64,000 bases of DNA from contig NZ_CP078145.1 of NCBI RefSeq assembly GCF_019222765.1, positions 7,936,001 to 8,000,000 of the forward strand, read 5' to 3'. How positions within the stretch are numbered: the first letter of the stretch is position 1; every line of letters begins with the position of its first letter. The notes below the pieces were generated by a model. That model was given only the letters and a program-made list of their open reading frames with translations. It was not told the DNA's origin and searched no databases. Positions 42,842 through 52,748 of this stretch are shown here, one piece after another. The DNA is from Nocardia iowensis. Its GTDB lineage: Bacteria; Actinomycetota; Actinomycetes; Mycobacteriales; Mycobacteriaceae. Made by a program: the position numbers and the translations under genes.

Positions 42842-44115
42842 ACCATCGCTCCGCCCTTATTCCTGAAAATCGCGCTCGGTCCGGACATCGTTACCGCAAC
42901 GATGATGACGCCCTCGGCGCGCAGGCTTCCTACGGCAGGCCCGCGGGCCCCTCGGTGGACCGGCAGCGGAACTCGCTGTACAACACGCCGCCCGCCGACT
43001 ACAACCCCGCGCCGCGCACCGACTACGCCGATGCCGCACCGCAGGGCGACTACTTCCACGCCGCCGGTGACGCGCGCCAAGCCGACGGGTACTACGGCCC
43101 CGCCAACTCCTGGACCGCGAACGAGTCTTGGTCCCAGCAGGATTCGTGGGCACCGCAGGACTCCTGGTCGCAGCAGAGCTCCTGGTCCGACGGCGCCGCA
43201 TGGAACGCGGGCGACGCCTGGGCCGACGAGCAGTATCGGACCCCCGAGAACGAATATCGGGCACCCGAGGACGGCTGCTGGGCTCCGGAAGAGTCCTGGG
43301 CATCCGACGCCGAGTCCGACACGCCGGCCACGCCGACCGTGATCCCCGGCCACAGCGCCACCAAACCCAGCGCCGTCAAACGCGGTGGCGCACACCGGCT
43401 GCCCGCACCGCCCGCCGCCCTCAAGGGGCGTGCCGCGGTCGCCGCGGTGGCCGCGGGCGCTGTCGTCGCCGCGGGACAGGCCGCGCTCGCCTCGCCCGAC
43501 CAGCCCGCGCAGTCCGTCGACTACCAGGCGGCCGGGCAGATCCACGAGATCGCCGCGCAGTCCGTCAGCCTGGCCGACCCCAATGCTTCGCCGGAATCGC
43601 CCCAACTGCTCAACGTCTCGGGGCCGACCCATCTCGGCGATTTCAACGACATTCTGCAAAAAGGCCAGAAGTACGCGCAGGATCTGGCAGAAGCGGAAGC
43701 CGCGAAGTTACGTCCCCTCTTCGCCAAGTTCGCCGCGGGTAACTTCACCTCCGGCTTCGGCGCCCGTTGGGGCGTACAGCATCTCGGTATCGACATCGCC
43801 GGACCGATCGGCACCCCGATCGTCGCGGTCGCCGACGGCACCGTCATCGAAGCGGGCCCCGCGGCCGGGTTCGGTATGTGGGTTCGCCTGCTGCACGACG
43901 ACGGCACGGTCACCGTGTACGGGCACATCGACACCGCCACGGTGTCCCAGGGGCAGCGTGTGATGGCGGGCGATCAGATCGCCACCATCGGAAACCGGGG
44001 ATTCTCTACCGGGCCGCATTGCCACTTCGAGGTTTGGTTGAACGGATCGGACAAGATTGATCCAGTGCCTTGGTTGGCTACTCGGGGAATTAGTTTGGGG
44101 CCTCAGCGGGACTGA
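42838..44115 (+). CDS. M23-family peptidoglycan endopeptidase, membrane-anchored
   Basis: A 425-residue protein, ATG at 42838 chosen for its overlap with the leader stop (a GTG at 42826 is possible). Residues 90-130 contain repeated SWSQQDSW/APQDSW units rich in Trp and Gln. A hydrophobic Ala/Val helix lies at about 197-220. A coiled linker (268-292) precedes the LytM domain. Zinc ligands are intact: His315 and Asp319 (HLGIDIAG), and His394 and His396 in HCHFEVW. It is the Rv0950c counterpart next to sucC and cleaves peptide cross-bridges in the wall. Confidence 0.9.
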   Translation: MNHRSALIPENRARSGHRYRNDDDALGAQASYGRPAGPSVDRQRNSLYNTPPADYNPAPRTDYADAAPQGDYFHAAGDARQADGYYGPANSWTANESWSQQDSWAPQDSWSQQSSWSDGAAWNAGDAWADEQYRTPENEYRAPEDGCWAPEESWASDAESDTPATPTVIPGHSATKPSAVKRGGAHRLPAPPAALKGRAAVAAVAAGAVVAAGQAALASPDQPAQSVDYQAAGQIHEIAAQSVSLADPNASPESPQLLNVSGPTHLGDFNDILQKGQKYAQDLAEAEAAKLRPLFAKFAAGNFTSGFGARWGVQHLGIDIAGPIGTPIVAVADGTVIEAGPAAGFGMWVRLLHDDGTVTVYGHIDTATVSQGQRVMAGDQIATIGNRGFSTGPHCHFEVWLNGSDKIDPVPWLATRGISLGPQRD

Positions 44116-44174
44116 CGGGGTGGGTGACGAGGCGCACGTACTGCTAGGGGCAGGTGGGGGCTAGCGTCGGGGGT

Positions 44175-45555
44175 ATGGCACGTACGACGACGTACACCCA
44201 GTTCATCGCGTTACCAACGGAACTCGTGTGGGGGGGTGCTGGCGGATCCGGTGCGGTGGCCGGAATGGAATCCGGCGGTTACCTCGGTGCGGCTGCACGG
44301 GGCGGTCGCGGTGGGTACGACGGGTGACTACCTGCCTAGGGGGCGGGTTTACGAAACGCTGCATGGGCGGACGGCGCCGCCATTCGTTATCAGCACGCTG
44401 GTGCCTGGGCGGGCGCTGGCCATCGAGCAGCCGGAACCGGCGGGGCAGATGCGGTTGTCGTGGACGCTGACGCCGCGCGACGGGGGCACCGAGATCAGCC
44501 AGCAGCTCACGTTCAGCGGTCCCTCGGCATCGGTCGCCAGGATGGTGGTCGGGTCGCTGCTGGAGACCGACGCTCGGGTCTGCTTCGCTCGGCTGGCCGG
44601 ACTGGCCGGGATCGAACCCCGGGCTACCGCACTGACCGTGGTAATCGCCGGTGGCACAGGCGCATTGGGTAAACACATCGCCGCCGATCTGACCTGCCGT
44701 GGGCATCGCGTGACCATCCTGACCCGTAAACGGGATGCGGTGCTGCCGTTCGATCAGGTGGAGTGGGACGGGAAGACAGTGGGCAATTGGGTTGCCGCGC
44801 TGCGTAATCCGGGGGCGACGGCGATCGTCAACCTGGCGGGCAAGCTGGTCGACTGTCGGCCTACTGAACGAAATATCGACGAATTGCGGCGCAGTCGCGT
44901 GGATTCCACTCGCGCGCTGGTCGACGCGGCCGCTACCCTCGACGCGCCGATCGACTACTGGGTGCAGGCGAGCACCACCGCGATCTGGTCGGATGCGGGC
45001 GAAACCCGGTGCACCGAAACAACTCCGCTGCCGGTGGGGCTGCCGCAGATGACCGGCGTGGCCGAACCGTGGGAGCGGGCGTTCGACGGTGCCGATGCCA
45101 CACACTCGACCATCCTGCGCACCTCGATCGTGCTGGATCCGCAAGCCCCGGCGCTGAAACGCCTCGGCCAGTTGACCATGGCGGGTCTCGGCGGGCGCGT
45201 CGGTCCGGGCGATCAATGGTTCAGCTGGGTTCACGTCGAGGACTGGCTGGCCATCGTCCGCGCCGCCCTCGGTCTCGACCCGACGGTCACCTTGCCGGAC
45301 GGCGTCCTGGTGGCCGCCACCGACTTCCCGGTCCGCAACCGGGAACTGATGGCCGCCCTGCGCAGGCATCTGCGCCGCCCACCGGCACCGCCCACCCCGG
45401 TCGCGCTCTTGAAGATCGGCGCGATCTTCCTCCGCTCCGATTCGGCACTAGGGCTGACCGGCCGCCACGCAACCTCGGAAGTGCTGCGGCACAGCGGCTT
45501 CACCTTCCGCTACCCCACCCTGGACGAAGCCCTCACCGACCTGCTGCCCAGCTGA
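44175..45555 (+). pseudogene. SRPBCC-SDR (TIGR01777) fusion gene interrupted by a G-tract frameshift
   Basis: ATG at 44175 opens MARTTTYTQFIALPTELVW, a usual SRPBCC start, then runs into seven Gs at 44230-44236 and leaves frame. With six Gs it would continue VWGVLADPVRWPEWNPAVTS and the whole 459-residue protein is restored: SRPBCC domain (1-150), then an NAD-binding epimerase domain (VVIAGGTGALGKHIAADL, WVQASTTAIWSD, WFSWVHVEDWLAIV). The downstream frame can also start at GTG 44236, missing the first strand. The change is a one-base insertion, either a real mutation, slippage-based variation or a sequencing error. Confidence 0.75.
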
Positions 45556-45569
45556 GCGCGGACCGGCCG

Positions 45570-45995
45570 CTAGGGAGTGGCGGCGATCGCCAACCCGATC
45601 AGCGCCACCACCTTGACCACTTCCAGGCCGATGTACCAGAAGTGGGCGTGCGACCGCGGCAGCTCTTCCCCGGCCAGCACGCGATCGGTCCGTCGGGTCA
45701 GCGGTGGCCGCACCAGCAGCAGTTGTGCCGCCAGCACCGCCACGGCGGCAACCAGCCAGCCCCAGGCGCCCGGGGCTGGCACGACGACGAGGGCAGCCAG
45801 TACCAACGCACCGGCCAGCACGGTCTCGGCGATATTCAACGCGCGAAACACCAACCGGCCGATCCCGAGGCCGAGCGCCAGGGTTACCCCCGGCGCGCGG
45901 AACTTCAGCGGTGCCTCCAGGAACGAAATCGCCAGCACCATGCCCAGCCAGAGCATGGGAAACAACCACAGGATGTGCTGCGCGACCGTGTCCAT
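45570..45995 (-). CDS. four-helix membrane protein, unknown function
   Basis: A 141-residue integral membrane protein with hydrophobic segments at about 8-28, 38-70, 75-95 and 118-138. FLEAPLKFRAPGVTLALGLG between helices 1 and 2 and the SHAHFWYIGLEVVKVVAL end look conserved, the latter like small DUF4149-type proteins. Convergent with the SDR gene, downstream strand-mate of nothing obvious. No enzymatic motif. Confidence 0.72.
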   Translation of the reverse strand: MDTVAQHILWLFPMLWLGMVLAISFLEAPLKFRAPGVTLALGLGIGRLVFRALNIAETVLAGALVLAALVVVPAPGAWGWLVAAVAVLAAQLLLVRPPLTRRTDRVLAGEELPRSHAHFWYIGLEVVKVVALIGLAIAATP

Positions 45996-46069
45996 GGGTG
46001 GACCTTACCGATGCGGAGCGGCCGCACGGCAGGGCCGAACGGCCCCGCCGAACGGCCTTCGGCGACCGC

Positions 46070-48691
46070 TCAGAGCTTGACCAAGGTGCGGCTGTACTGC
46101 GGGATGAGACGGATCTTGCCCGCGGTGCCGAAGTCGATGGTCACCGTGGCCAGCGGGCCGAAACCCTCCGCGGCGATCACCTTACCGAGACCGTATTTGT
46201 CGTCACTGACGCGATCACCCACCGCGAGAACGAGATTCGCGTTGTTGCGGGCAGCGGCGCCGGGGGCGGGCCGACGCGGCCCTCGGTCCGCACGGACCCC
46301 GGGTCGCTGTTCGGACCAGCCGTCGCCGCGGGTCCAGTCGCGTTCCATCCGGTCGTCGTCACCCCGGCGGCGGATGCCCCGCGTCGCGGCGGAACCCGCC
46401 GGTTCCAGCCGCCGCCAATCGATCAAGTGATCCGGAATCTCTTGTAGGAAACGCGATTCCGGGTTGGAGACCGGCTGGCCCCAGCCGGAGCGGACCACGG
46501 CGCGGGTCAGGTACAGCCGCTTCCTGGCCCGGGTGATCCCGACATAGGCGAGCCGACGTTCCTCGGCCAGTTCGGCCGGATCGCCGAGCGCCCGCATGTG
46601 CGGGAACTGGCCGTCCTCCCAGCCGGTCACGAACACTACCGGGAACTCGAGCCCCTTGGCCGTGTGCAAGGTCATCATCGTGACCACGCCGGTGCCCTCA
46701 TCCGGGATCTGGTCGGTATCGGCCACCAGCGAGACCCGCTCCAGGAACGCGGCGAGCGACCCCGGGTCCGGTTCGCCCTCGCCCACCTCCGGCAACAGCC
46801 CCTCTTGCCGGGCCGCCTCCGCGTTGTTGTGCGCCTCGGAACTGAATTCCCGTGCGACGCTGACCAGTTCGTTGAGGTTGTCCAGCCGGGCGCCGTCCTG
46901 CGGGTCGTCGGAGGCCTCCAACTCGGCGCGATAGCCGGTGCGCTCCAGCACCGCGTCGACGACATTGCCGACATCCGGGAAGTCGAGGTCGTCCTGCACA
47001 CCCGCCGCCCTGATCTCTTCCAGCAGATCGAGGAATCCGGCGATCGCCCGCTGCGCCCGCGTATTCAACAGAGCGACTTTGCCGTCGGCCGCGTCGCGCA
47101 GCGCGGCGGCGAAACCGATCCCCCGCTGGTCGGCGTGCACCGCGACACAGGCCTCGGCCCGATCGCCGATGCCGCGGCGCGGGGTGTTCAGGATCCGGCG
47201 CACGCTCACCGCGTCCTCGGGGTTCTCCAGCACCCGCAGGTAGGCGACGATGTCGCGCACCTCCTTGCGCTCGTAGAACCGGACGCCGCCGACCACCTTG
47301 TACGGCAAGCCCATCCGGATGAAGATCTCTTCCAGCGCGCGGGAGTTGTTGTTGGTCCGGTAGAACACCGCGACATCGCCGTAGTTGGCCTCGCCCTGAT
47401 CGACCAGCCGATCGATCTCGCGCGCCACGAACGCGGCCTCGTCGTGCTCGTTGTCGGCGACGTAACCGGTGATCAGGTCGCCCTCGCCGGAATCGGTCCA
47501 CAGCTTCTTGTCACGCCGGTTCTCGTTGCGCGAGATCACCGCGTTGGCGGCGGACAGGATGTGCTGGGTGGAACGGTAGTTCTGTTCCAGCAGGATGGTT
47601 TCCGCGTCCGGGAAGTCGCGCTCGAACTCCTCGATATTGCGGATGGTCGCGCCGCGGAAGGCATAGATGGACTGATCCGCGTCACCGACCACGCACAGCT
47701 CGCTTGGCGGCGCCTGATCCTCGGCGCGATCTTCCCGGTGATGACCGACCAGCTCGCGCACCAGGATGTACTGGGCGTGGTTGGTGTCCTGGTATTCGTC
47801 GACGAGCACATGCCGGAACCGGCGCCGGTAGTACTCGGCGACCTGCGGGTGATTCTGCAGCAGCGCCACCGTCTCGCCGATCAGATCGTCGAAATCCAGC
47901 GCGTTCGCCGCGCGCAAGCGCCGTTGATATTCGGCGTAGACGCGGGCGACCAAGCCGGGCAGTTCGGTTTCGTCCGACTCGGCATCCGCGCTCGCCTGTT
48001 GCGGCCCGATCAGCTCGTTCTTCAGATTGGAGATCGCGGTCGCCAGGAGTCGCGCGGTGTATTTCTTGGTGTCGATGTCGAAGTCGCGACTGATCATGGT
48101 GAGCAGTCGCCGCGAATCATCGGCATCGTAGATGGAGAAATTCGAATTCAAGCCGGGCAGCAGGGCCGCTTGCATGCGCAGGATGCGGACACAACTGGAG
48201 TGGAACGTGGACACCCACATGTTGTTCGCACGCGGACCGACCAGTCCTATTACCCGCTCCCGCATCTCCGCAGCAGCCTTGTTGGTGAAGGTGATCGCGA
48301 GCACTTGGCCGGGGGTCACGCCACGGGCGGCCAGCAGGTAAGCGATGCGCCGGGTGAGCACGGCGGTCTTGCCGGAACCCGCGCCCGCCACGATCAACAG
48401 GGGTGCGCCACTGTGCACAACGGCGGCACGTTGCTGCGGGTTGAGGCCGTCGAGCAGGTGCTCGGCCTCCTCGGCGCGCCGCTTCTCCCGTTCGACACGC
48501 CGCTGTTCCTGTTCGGCGGCCGACGGCGGTGGTTCGGGAACAGCGGCCCGCTGGGTGTCCCGCACCGCTCGCACCTCCTCCACAGCCGACACCGCTTCCT
48601 CGGCGTTACCACCGGTGACCTGCGGTTGATGTATCGAATCCGGTTGCCGGGCGCGACCGGCCTGCGTCTTGGGAGCCACCGTGATGTCCAT
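46070..48691 (-). CDS. uvrD1: ATP-dependent DNA helicase UvrD1/PcrA
   Basis: An 873-residue superfamily 1 helicase. An N-terminal charged extension (1-75) precedes LNPQQRAAVVHSGAPLLIVA and Walker A AGAGSGKTAVL. Other motifs are ITFTNKAAAEMRERV, Walker B VDEYQDTNHAQY, DADQSIYAFRGA and MTLHTAKGLEFPVVFVTG. The C-terminal end GDRVSDDKYGLGKVIAAEGF is the Tudor-like domain that contacts RNA polymerase. It acts in nucleotide excision repair and replication. Matches Rv0949 beside chorismate mutase. Confidence 0.96.
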   Translation of the reverse strand: MDITVAPKTQAGRARQPDSIHQPQVTGGNAEEAVSAVEEVRAVRDTQRAAVPEPPPSAAEQEQRRVEREKRRAEEAEHLLDGLNPQQRAAVVHSGAPLLIVAGAGSGKTAVLTRRIAYLLAARGVTPGQVLAITFTNKAAAEMRERVIGLVGPRANNMWVSTFHSSCVRILRMQAALLPGLNSNFSIYDADDSRRLLTMISRDFDIDTKKYTARLLATAISNLKNELIGPQQASADAESDETELPGLVARVYAEYQRRLRAANALDFDDLIGETVALLQNHPQVAEYYRRRFRHVLVDEYQDTNHAQYILVRELVGHHREDRAEDQAPPSELCVVGDADQSIYAFRGATIRNIEEFERDFPDAETILLEQNYRSTQHILSAANAVISRNENRRDKKLWTDSGEGDLITGYVADNEHDEAAFVAREIDRLVDQGEANYGDVAVFYRTNNNSRALEEIFIRMGLPYKVVGGVRFYERKEVRDIVAYLRVLENPEDAVSVRRILNTPRRGIGDRAEACVAVHADQRGIGFAAALRDAADGKVALLNTRAQRAIAGFLDLLEEIRAAGVQDDLDFPDVGNVVDAVLERTGYRAELEASDDPQDGARLDNLNELVSVAREFSSEAHNNAEAARQEGLLPEVGEGEPDPGSLAAFLERVSLVADTDQIPDEGTGVVTMMTLHTAKGLEFPVVFVTGWEDGQFPHMRALGDPAELAEERRLAYVGITRARKRLYLTRAVVRSGWGQPVSNPESRFLQEIPDHLIDWRRLEPAGSAATRGIRRRGDDDRMERDWTRGDGWSEQRPGVRADRGPRRPAPGAAARNNANLVLAVGDRVSDDKYGLGKVIAAEGFGPLATVTIDFGTAGKIRLIPQYSRTLVKL

Positions 48692-49073
48692 CGCCCATCC
48701 ACGCTACCGGCGCCCACCGACAGAGATGAAGCCCCGGGTTGTCTCGCGCTCGGTTCGGTACCGCGACAGCGAACGGAGAGTGAACTCAGCGGGCAGCGGC
48801 CGCGATGAATCCGTGTCCGGCTTCTCAGCAGATTCACAAAACGAATCGTTTTGCATACCTACCGGCCCGTGGCAGACTGGCGACATGATGAGTGCCCACG
48901 CGATACATCCGTTTCGGTTACCGACCGGATATCGTGATCGCGGCGCTGGTATCTGAGCGCACCATCCTGGGGGGACAATTCGAAGGCCCTACCAGGGCTG
49001 TTTCACGGTGAAAGAACCGATCGGTAACGAGCCGGGCTCACCCGCCGATCCATGTTCTGACACGAGGAGATGA
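48692..49073. other. divergent region between uvrD1 and chorismate mutase
   Basis: 382 bases, no supported gene. It contains the palindrome at 48837. No LexA-type SOS box (TCGAAC-N4-GTTCGA) was seen. Confidence 0.5.
48837..48853. promoter_or_regulatory. palindrome CAAAACGA-A-TCGTTTTG
   Basis: Perfect eight-base arms around one base, in the uvrD1/chorismate mutase intergenic region. Possible operator of unknown regulator. Confidence 0.4.
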
Positions 49074-49370
49074 ATGATGAGCACCCCCGCAACGACGACC
49101 GGGTCCGATTCGGCGCTGCCGCAGAGCGACGCGGAGATCGACAAGCTCCGCAAGGAGATCGATCACCTCGATGCCGAGATCCTCGCCGCCATCAAGCGCC
49201 GCACGGAGATCTCCCGGATCATCGGCCGGACGCGGATGGCGTCCGGCGGGCCCCGCCTCGTCCACAATCGGGAAATGAAGGTGCTGGAGCGATTCAGCGA
49301 ACTCGGCCAGGAAGGCCACACCCTCGCGATGCTCCTGCTGCGCCTCGGCCGCGGCCGCCTCGGCCACTGA
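49074..49370 (+). CDS. Chorismate mutase, AroQ-delta type
   Basis: A 98-residue all-helical enzyme: DAEIDKLRKEIDHLDAEILA, IKRRTEISRIIGRTRMASGG and the late VLERFSELGQEGHTLAMLLL. It converts chorismate to prephenate for Phe/Tyr. This short cytoplasmic form (Rv0948c type) is weak alone and is activated by binding DAHP synthase. GAGGAGATGA precedes two adjacent ATGs. Confidence 0.94.
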   Translation: MMSTPATTTGSDSALPQSDAEIDKLRKEIDHLDAEILAAIKRRTEISRIIGRTRMASGGPRLVHNREMKVLERFSELGQEGHTLAMLLLRLGRGRLGH

Positions 49371-49445
49371 CCTCGGCTAGTCCACCGGCCGCGGAACGCG
49401 GCCCTAGACCCATGCGGCAAAAGCACGACAACCGCATCCCCAAGG

Positions 49446-49475
49446 CCGCCCCGGGTGTATATCACCCCGGGGCGG
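49446..49475. terminator. hairpin between chorismate mutase and gabD
   Basis: CCGCCCCGGGTG pairs with CACCCCGGGGCGG with one bulged base and is followed by TCGTTTCGTCT. It lies between converging genes. Confidence 0.75.
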
Positions 49476-49496
49476 TCGTTTCGTCTCCGTCCGCGC

Positions 49497-50951
49497 TCAG
49501 CTGAGCGCGATGTACTTGGTGGAGAGGTATTCCTCGATGCCCTCGGTGCCGCCCTCGCGGCCGAAGCCGGAGGCCTTCACGCCGCCGAAAGGTGCTGCCG
49601 GGTCGGAGATTACGCCGCGGTTGACGCCGACCATGCCGGATTCCAGGCCCTCGGCGACCCGAAGGGCGCGATCCAGGTCACGGGTGTAGACGTAGCTGAC
49701 CAGGCCGAATTCGGTGTCGTTCGCCGCCGCGATGCCCTGCTCCTCGGTGTCGAAGCCGACGATCGGGGCAACCGGCCCGAACACCTCCTCGCGCAGAATC
49801 CTGGCCTGCGGCGGGACGTCGCTGAGGATGGTGGCCGGATAGAACCAACCGGGCCCGCCGGGCGCCTTGCCACCCAGCCGGACCTGAGCGCCTACCGCCA
49901 CGGCGTCCTCGACCAGCTCGCTGACCGTGTTGAGCTGCTCTTCGTTGATCAGCGGGCCGAGGGTGGTGTTCGGGTCGGAGCCAGGGCCGAGGGTCACGCT
50001 TGACGCCATCGCCTCGACGAACTTGCTGGTGAACTCCTCGAGCACGCCCCGCTGGACGTGGAAGCGGTTGGCCGCGGTGCACGCCTCGCCGCCGTTGCGC
50101 AGCTTCGCCAGCATCGCGCCCTGCACGGCCGCGTCGATGTCCGCGTCATCGAACACCACGAACGGCGCGTTGCCGCCGAGCTCCATCGACGTGCGCAGCA
50201 GCCCGTTCGCCGACTTCTCCACCAGCTTCTTGCCGACCTCGGTGGAGCCGGTGAAGGTCAGCTTGCGCAGCCGCGGATCGTCGAGCAGCGGCTGGGTCAC
50301 GGCACCGGACCGGCTCGACGTGATCACCGAGAGCACCCCGTCCGGCAGCCCCGCCTCGCTGCACAGCTTGGCGAGCAGCAGCATGGTCAGCGGTGTCGCC
50401 GAGGCGGGCTTGACGATCATGGTGCAGCCCGCGGCCAGCGCGGGACCGATCTTGCGGGTGCCCATGGCCAGCGGGAAGTTCCACGGCGTGATCGCCAGAC
50501 AGGGCCCGACCGGCTGCTTGTGCACCATGATCCGGCCGGTGCCGGACGGCGCGTGCAGGTAGCGTCCGTGCACCCGGACAGCTTCCTCGCTGAACCACCG
50601 GAAGAACTCCGCGCCGTACTTGACCTCATTGCGGCTCTCCGGCAGCGCCTTGCCCATTTCCAGGGTCATCAGCAGCGCGAATTCCTCGGCCCTGGCGGTG
50701 ATCTGCTCGAAGACCGCGCGCAGGATCTCGCCGCGCTCGCGGGACGGCCGCGCGGCCCACTCCGCCTGCACCGCGACGGCCGCGTCCAGCGCCCGCATCG
50801 CGTCCTCGGGCGTGGCGTCGGCGACCTGCGTCAGCACCTCCCCGTTCGCCGGATTGTGCACCGCGAAGGTGCCGCCGCCCGTGGCGGCAACGGGCCCGCC
50901 GATCCACAGCTGCGTCGGGACGGATTCGAGAAGTTCGCGTTCGGACACCAT
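49497..50951 (-). CDS. gabD: NAD(P)-dependent succinate-semialdehyde dehydrogenase
   Basis: A 484-residue aldehyde dehydrogenase. The NAD-site ITPWNFPLAMGTRKIGPALA, KPASATPLT, FTGSTEVGKKL, the general base Glu in MELGGNAPFVV and the catalytic Cys in GGEACTAANRFHV are all present. This subgroup oxidises succinate semialdehyde to succinate, feeding the TCA cycle from GABA or the alpha-ketoglutarate bypass. The substrate is inferred from overall similarity to GabD. Divergent from pgi. Confidence 0.9.
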   Translation of the reverse strand: MVSERELLESVPTQLWIGGPVAATGGGTFAVHNPANGEVLTQVADATPEDAMRALDAAVAVQAEWAARPSRERGEILRAVFEQITARAEEFALLMTLEMGKALPESRNEVKYGAEFFRWFSEEAVRVHGRYLHAPSGTGRIMVHKQPVGPCLAITPWNFPLAMGTRKIGPALAAGCTMIVKPASATPLTMLLLAKLCSEAGLPDGVLSVITSSRSGAVTQPLLDDPRLRKLTFTGSTEVGKKLVEKSANGLLRTSMELGGNAPFVVFDDADIDAAVQGAMLAKLRNGGEACTAANRFHVQRGVLEEFTSKFVEAMASSVTLGPGSDPNTTLGPLINEEQLNTVSELVEDAVAVGAQVRLGGKAPGGPGWFYPATILSDVPPQARILREEVFGPVAPIVGFDTEEQGIAAANDTEFGLVSYVYTRDLDRALRVAEGLESGMVGVNRGVISDPAAPFGGVKASGFGREGGTEGIEEYLSTKYIALS

Positions 50952-50966
50952 GAACCAAGCCTAATC

Positions 50967-51025
50967 GGCGCGGCCGGACGCAGGCCGTCATCGGACCGCG
51001 GATGACCGCGGTGAATGCGAGGTAC
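50967..51025. repeat. diverged third copy of the 33512-type intergenic repeat
   Basis: Carries GGCCGGACGCAG, CCGTC, CCGCGGATG, GTGAATGCGAGGTAC in the same order as the two 64-base copies 17 kb away. It lies in the divergent gabD-pgi promoter region. Confidence 0.7.
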
Positions 51026-51097
51026 CCACCGGCCTGAATCGACGCTCCGGGGTGTTTGCCGTGCGCGGCCGTGGAGCGGTGAGTAACCTCGGCGGAC

Positions 51098-52741
51098 GTG
51101 AGCAGCGACATCACCGCGACGGCGGCCTGGCGGAAACTGCACGAACACTTCGACGGGATCGCGGGGCGGCACCTGCGCGAACTCTTCGCCGACGATCAGT
51201 CGCGCGGCCGTGCGATGACCGTCGATGTGGCGGACCTGCACATCGACTACAGCAAGCACCGCATCACGCGGGAAACCCTGCACCTGCTCGTCGAATTGGC
51301 GCGCGAGGCGAAGGTGGCCGAGCGCCGGGACGCAATGTTCCGCGGCGAGCACATCAACACCTCGGAGGATCGCGCGGTCGCGCACATCGCATTGCGTTTG
51401 CCCGAGGGCCGGTCGCTGACCGTGGACGGCGCCGACGCCGGCGCCGAGGTGCACGAGGTGCTGCGGCGGATGGGTGAATTCACCGACGCGGTGCGCTCCG
51501 GCGAATGGCGCGGCGCCACCGGCGAACGCATCAGCACCGTGGTCAATATCGGCATCGGCGGGTCCGACCTGGGGCCGGTGATGGTGCACCAGGCGCTGCG
51601 GCATTACGCCGACGCCGGGATCGGCGCCCGGTTCGTCTCCAACGTCGATCCGGCGGATCTGGTGGCGAAACTCGACGGACTCGACCCGGCCACAACGCTG
51701 TTCATCGTCGCCTCCAAGACCTTCTCCACGCTGGAGACGCTGACCAACGCCACCGCGGCCCGGCGCTGGCTGGTGGCGGCGCTCGGCGAGGACGCCGTCG
51801 CCAAGCATTTCGTCGCCGTCTCGACCAATGCGGAGAAGGTGGCGGAATTCGGCATCGACACCGCGAACATGTTCGGCTTCTGGGACTGGGTCGGCGGCCG
51901 CTATTCGGTGGATTCCGCGATCGGCCTCTCGGTGATGGCCACCATCGGCAAGGAACGCTTCGCCGAGTTCCTCGCGGGCATGCACGCCATGGACGAGCAT
52001 TTCGCGAACGCGCCGCTGGAGGCGAACGCACCGGTGCTGCTCGGCCTGCTCGGCGTCTGGTATTCGAACTTCTTCGGCGCGGAATCCCGTGCGGTACTTC
52101 CCTATTCGAACGACCTGGCCCGTTTTCCCGCCTATCTGCAGCAACTCACGATGGAGTCGAACGGCAAGTCGGTGCGCGCCGACGGCGCCCCGGTCACCAC
52201 CGCCACCGGCGAAATCTTCTGGGGCGAGCCGGGAACCAACGGCCAGCACGCGTTTTACCAACTGCTGCACCAGGGCACGCGTCTCATTCCGGCGGACTTC
52301 ATCGGATTCGCCCGCCCCACCGACGATCTGCCCACCCGCGACGGCACCGGCAGCATGCACGACATCCTGATGAGCAACCTGTTCGCGCAGACCAAGGTGC
52401 TGGCGTTCGGCAAGACCGCGGACGAGATCGCCGCCGAGGGCACCGACCCGACGGTGGTGCCGCACAAGGTGATGCCGGGCAACCGGCCGAGCACCACCAT
52501 CCTGGCACCGCAGCTCACCCCGTCGGTCGTCGGCCAGTTGATCGCCCTCTACGAACACCAGGTCTTCGTCGAAGGCACCATCTGGGGCATCGACAGCTTC
52601 GACCAGTGGGGTGTGGAGCTGGGCAAGCAGCAGGCGCTGGCACTGGCGCCCTCGCTTACTTCCACGGAATCGCCTGAGCCGCAAGGAGACTCGTCTACCG
52701 ACGCGCTGATCCATTGGTACCGCGCCAAGAAGTTGGGCTAG
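51098..52741 (+). CDS. pgi: Glucose-6-phosphate isomerase
   Basis: A 547-residue glycolytic isomerase, GTG start. Typical segments: [50 protein letters not shown] (PGI signature 1 region), [13 protein letters not shown] [10 protein letters not shown], and [20 protein letters not shown] with the active His, plus [19 protein letters not shown]. Same neighbourhood as Rv0946c. Confidence 0.98.
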   Translation: MSSDITATAAWRKLHEHFDGIAGRHLRELFADDQSRGRAMTVDVADLHIDYSKHRITRETLHLLVELAREAKVAERRDAMFRGEHINTSEDRAVAHIALRLPEGRSLTVDGADAGAEVHEVLRRMGEFTDAVRSGEWRGATGERISTVVNIGIGGSDLGPVMVHQALRHYADAGIGARFVSNVDPADLVAKLDGLDPATTLFIVASKTFSTLETLTNATAARRWLVAALGEDAVAKHFVAVSTNAEKVAEFGIDTANMFGFWDWVGGRYSVDSAIGLSVMATIGKERFAEFLAGMHAMDEHFANAPLEANAPVLLGLLGVWYSNFFGAESRAVLPYSNDLARFPAYLQQLTMESNGKSVRADGAPVTTATGEIFWGEPGTNGQHAFYQLLHQGTRLIPADFIGFARPTDDLPTRDGTGSMHDILMSNLFAQTKVLAFGKTADEIAAEGTDPTVVPHKVMPGNRPSTTILAPQLTPSVVGQLIALYEHQVFVEGTIWGIDSFDQWGVELGKQQALALAPSLTSTESPEPQGDSSTDALIHWYRAKKLG

Positions 52742-52748
52742 TTTCGGA

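Noticed and set aside
44175..44238. programmed ribosomal frameshift as the explanation for the G7 tract
   Set aside because: No slippery heptamer with downstream pseudoknot or stop codon near the shift; a simple one-base indel explains it better.
48837..48853. SOS (LexA) box before uvrD1
   Set aside because: The palindrome is CAAAACGA-A-TCGTTTTG, not TCGAAC-N4-GTTCGA; kept only as an unknown palindrome.
48885..48956. 23-codon ORF starting ATGATG in the uvrD1-chorismate mutase gap
   Set aside because: Too short, no ribosome site and no sign of conservation in its residues.
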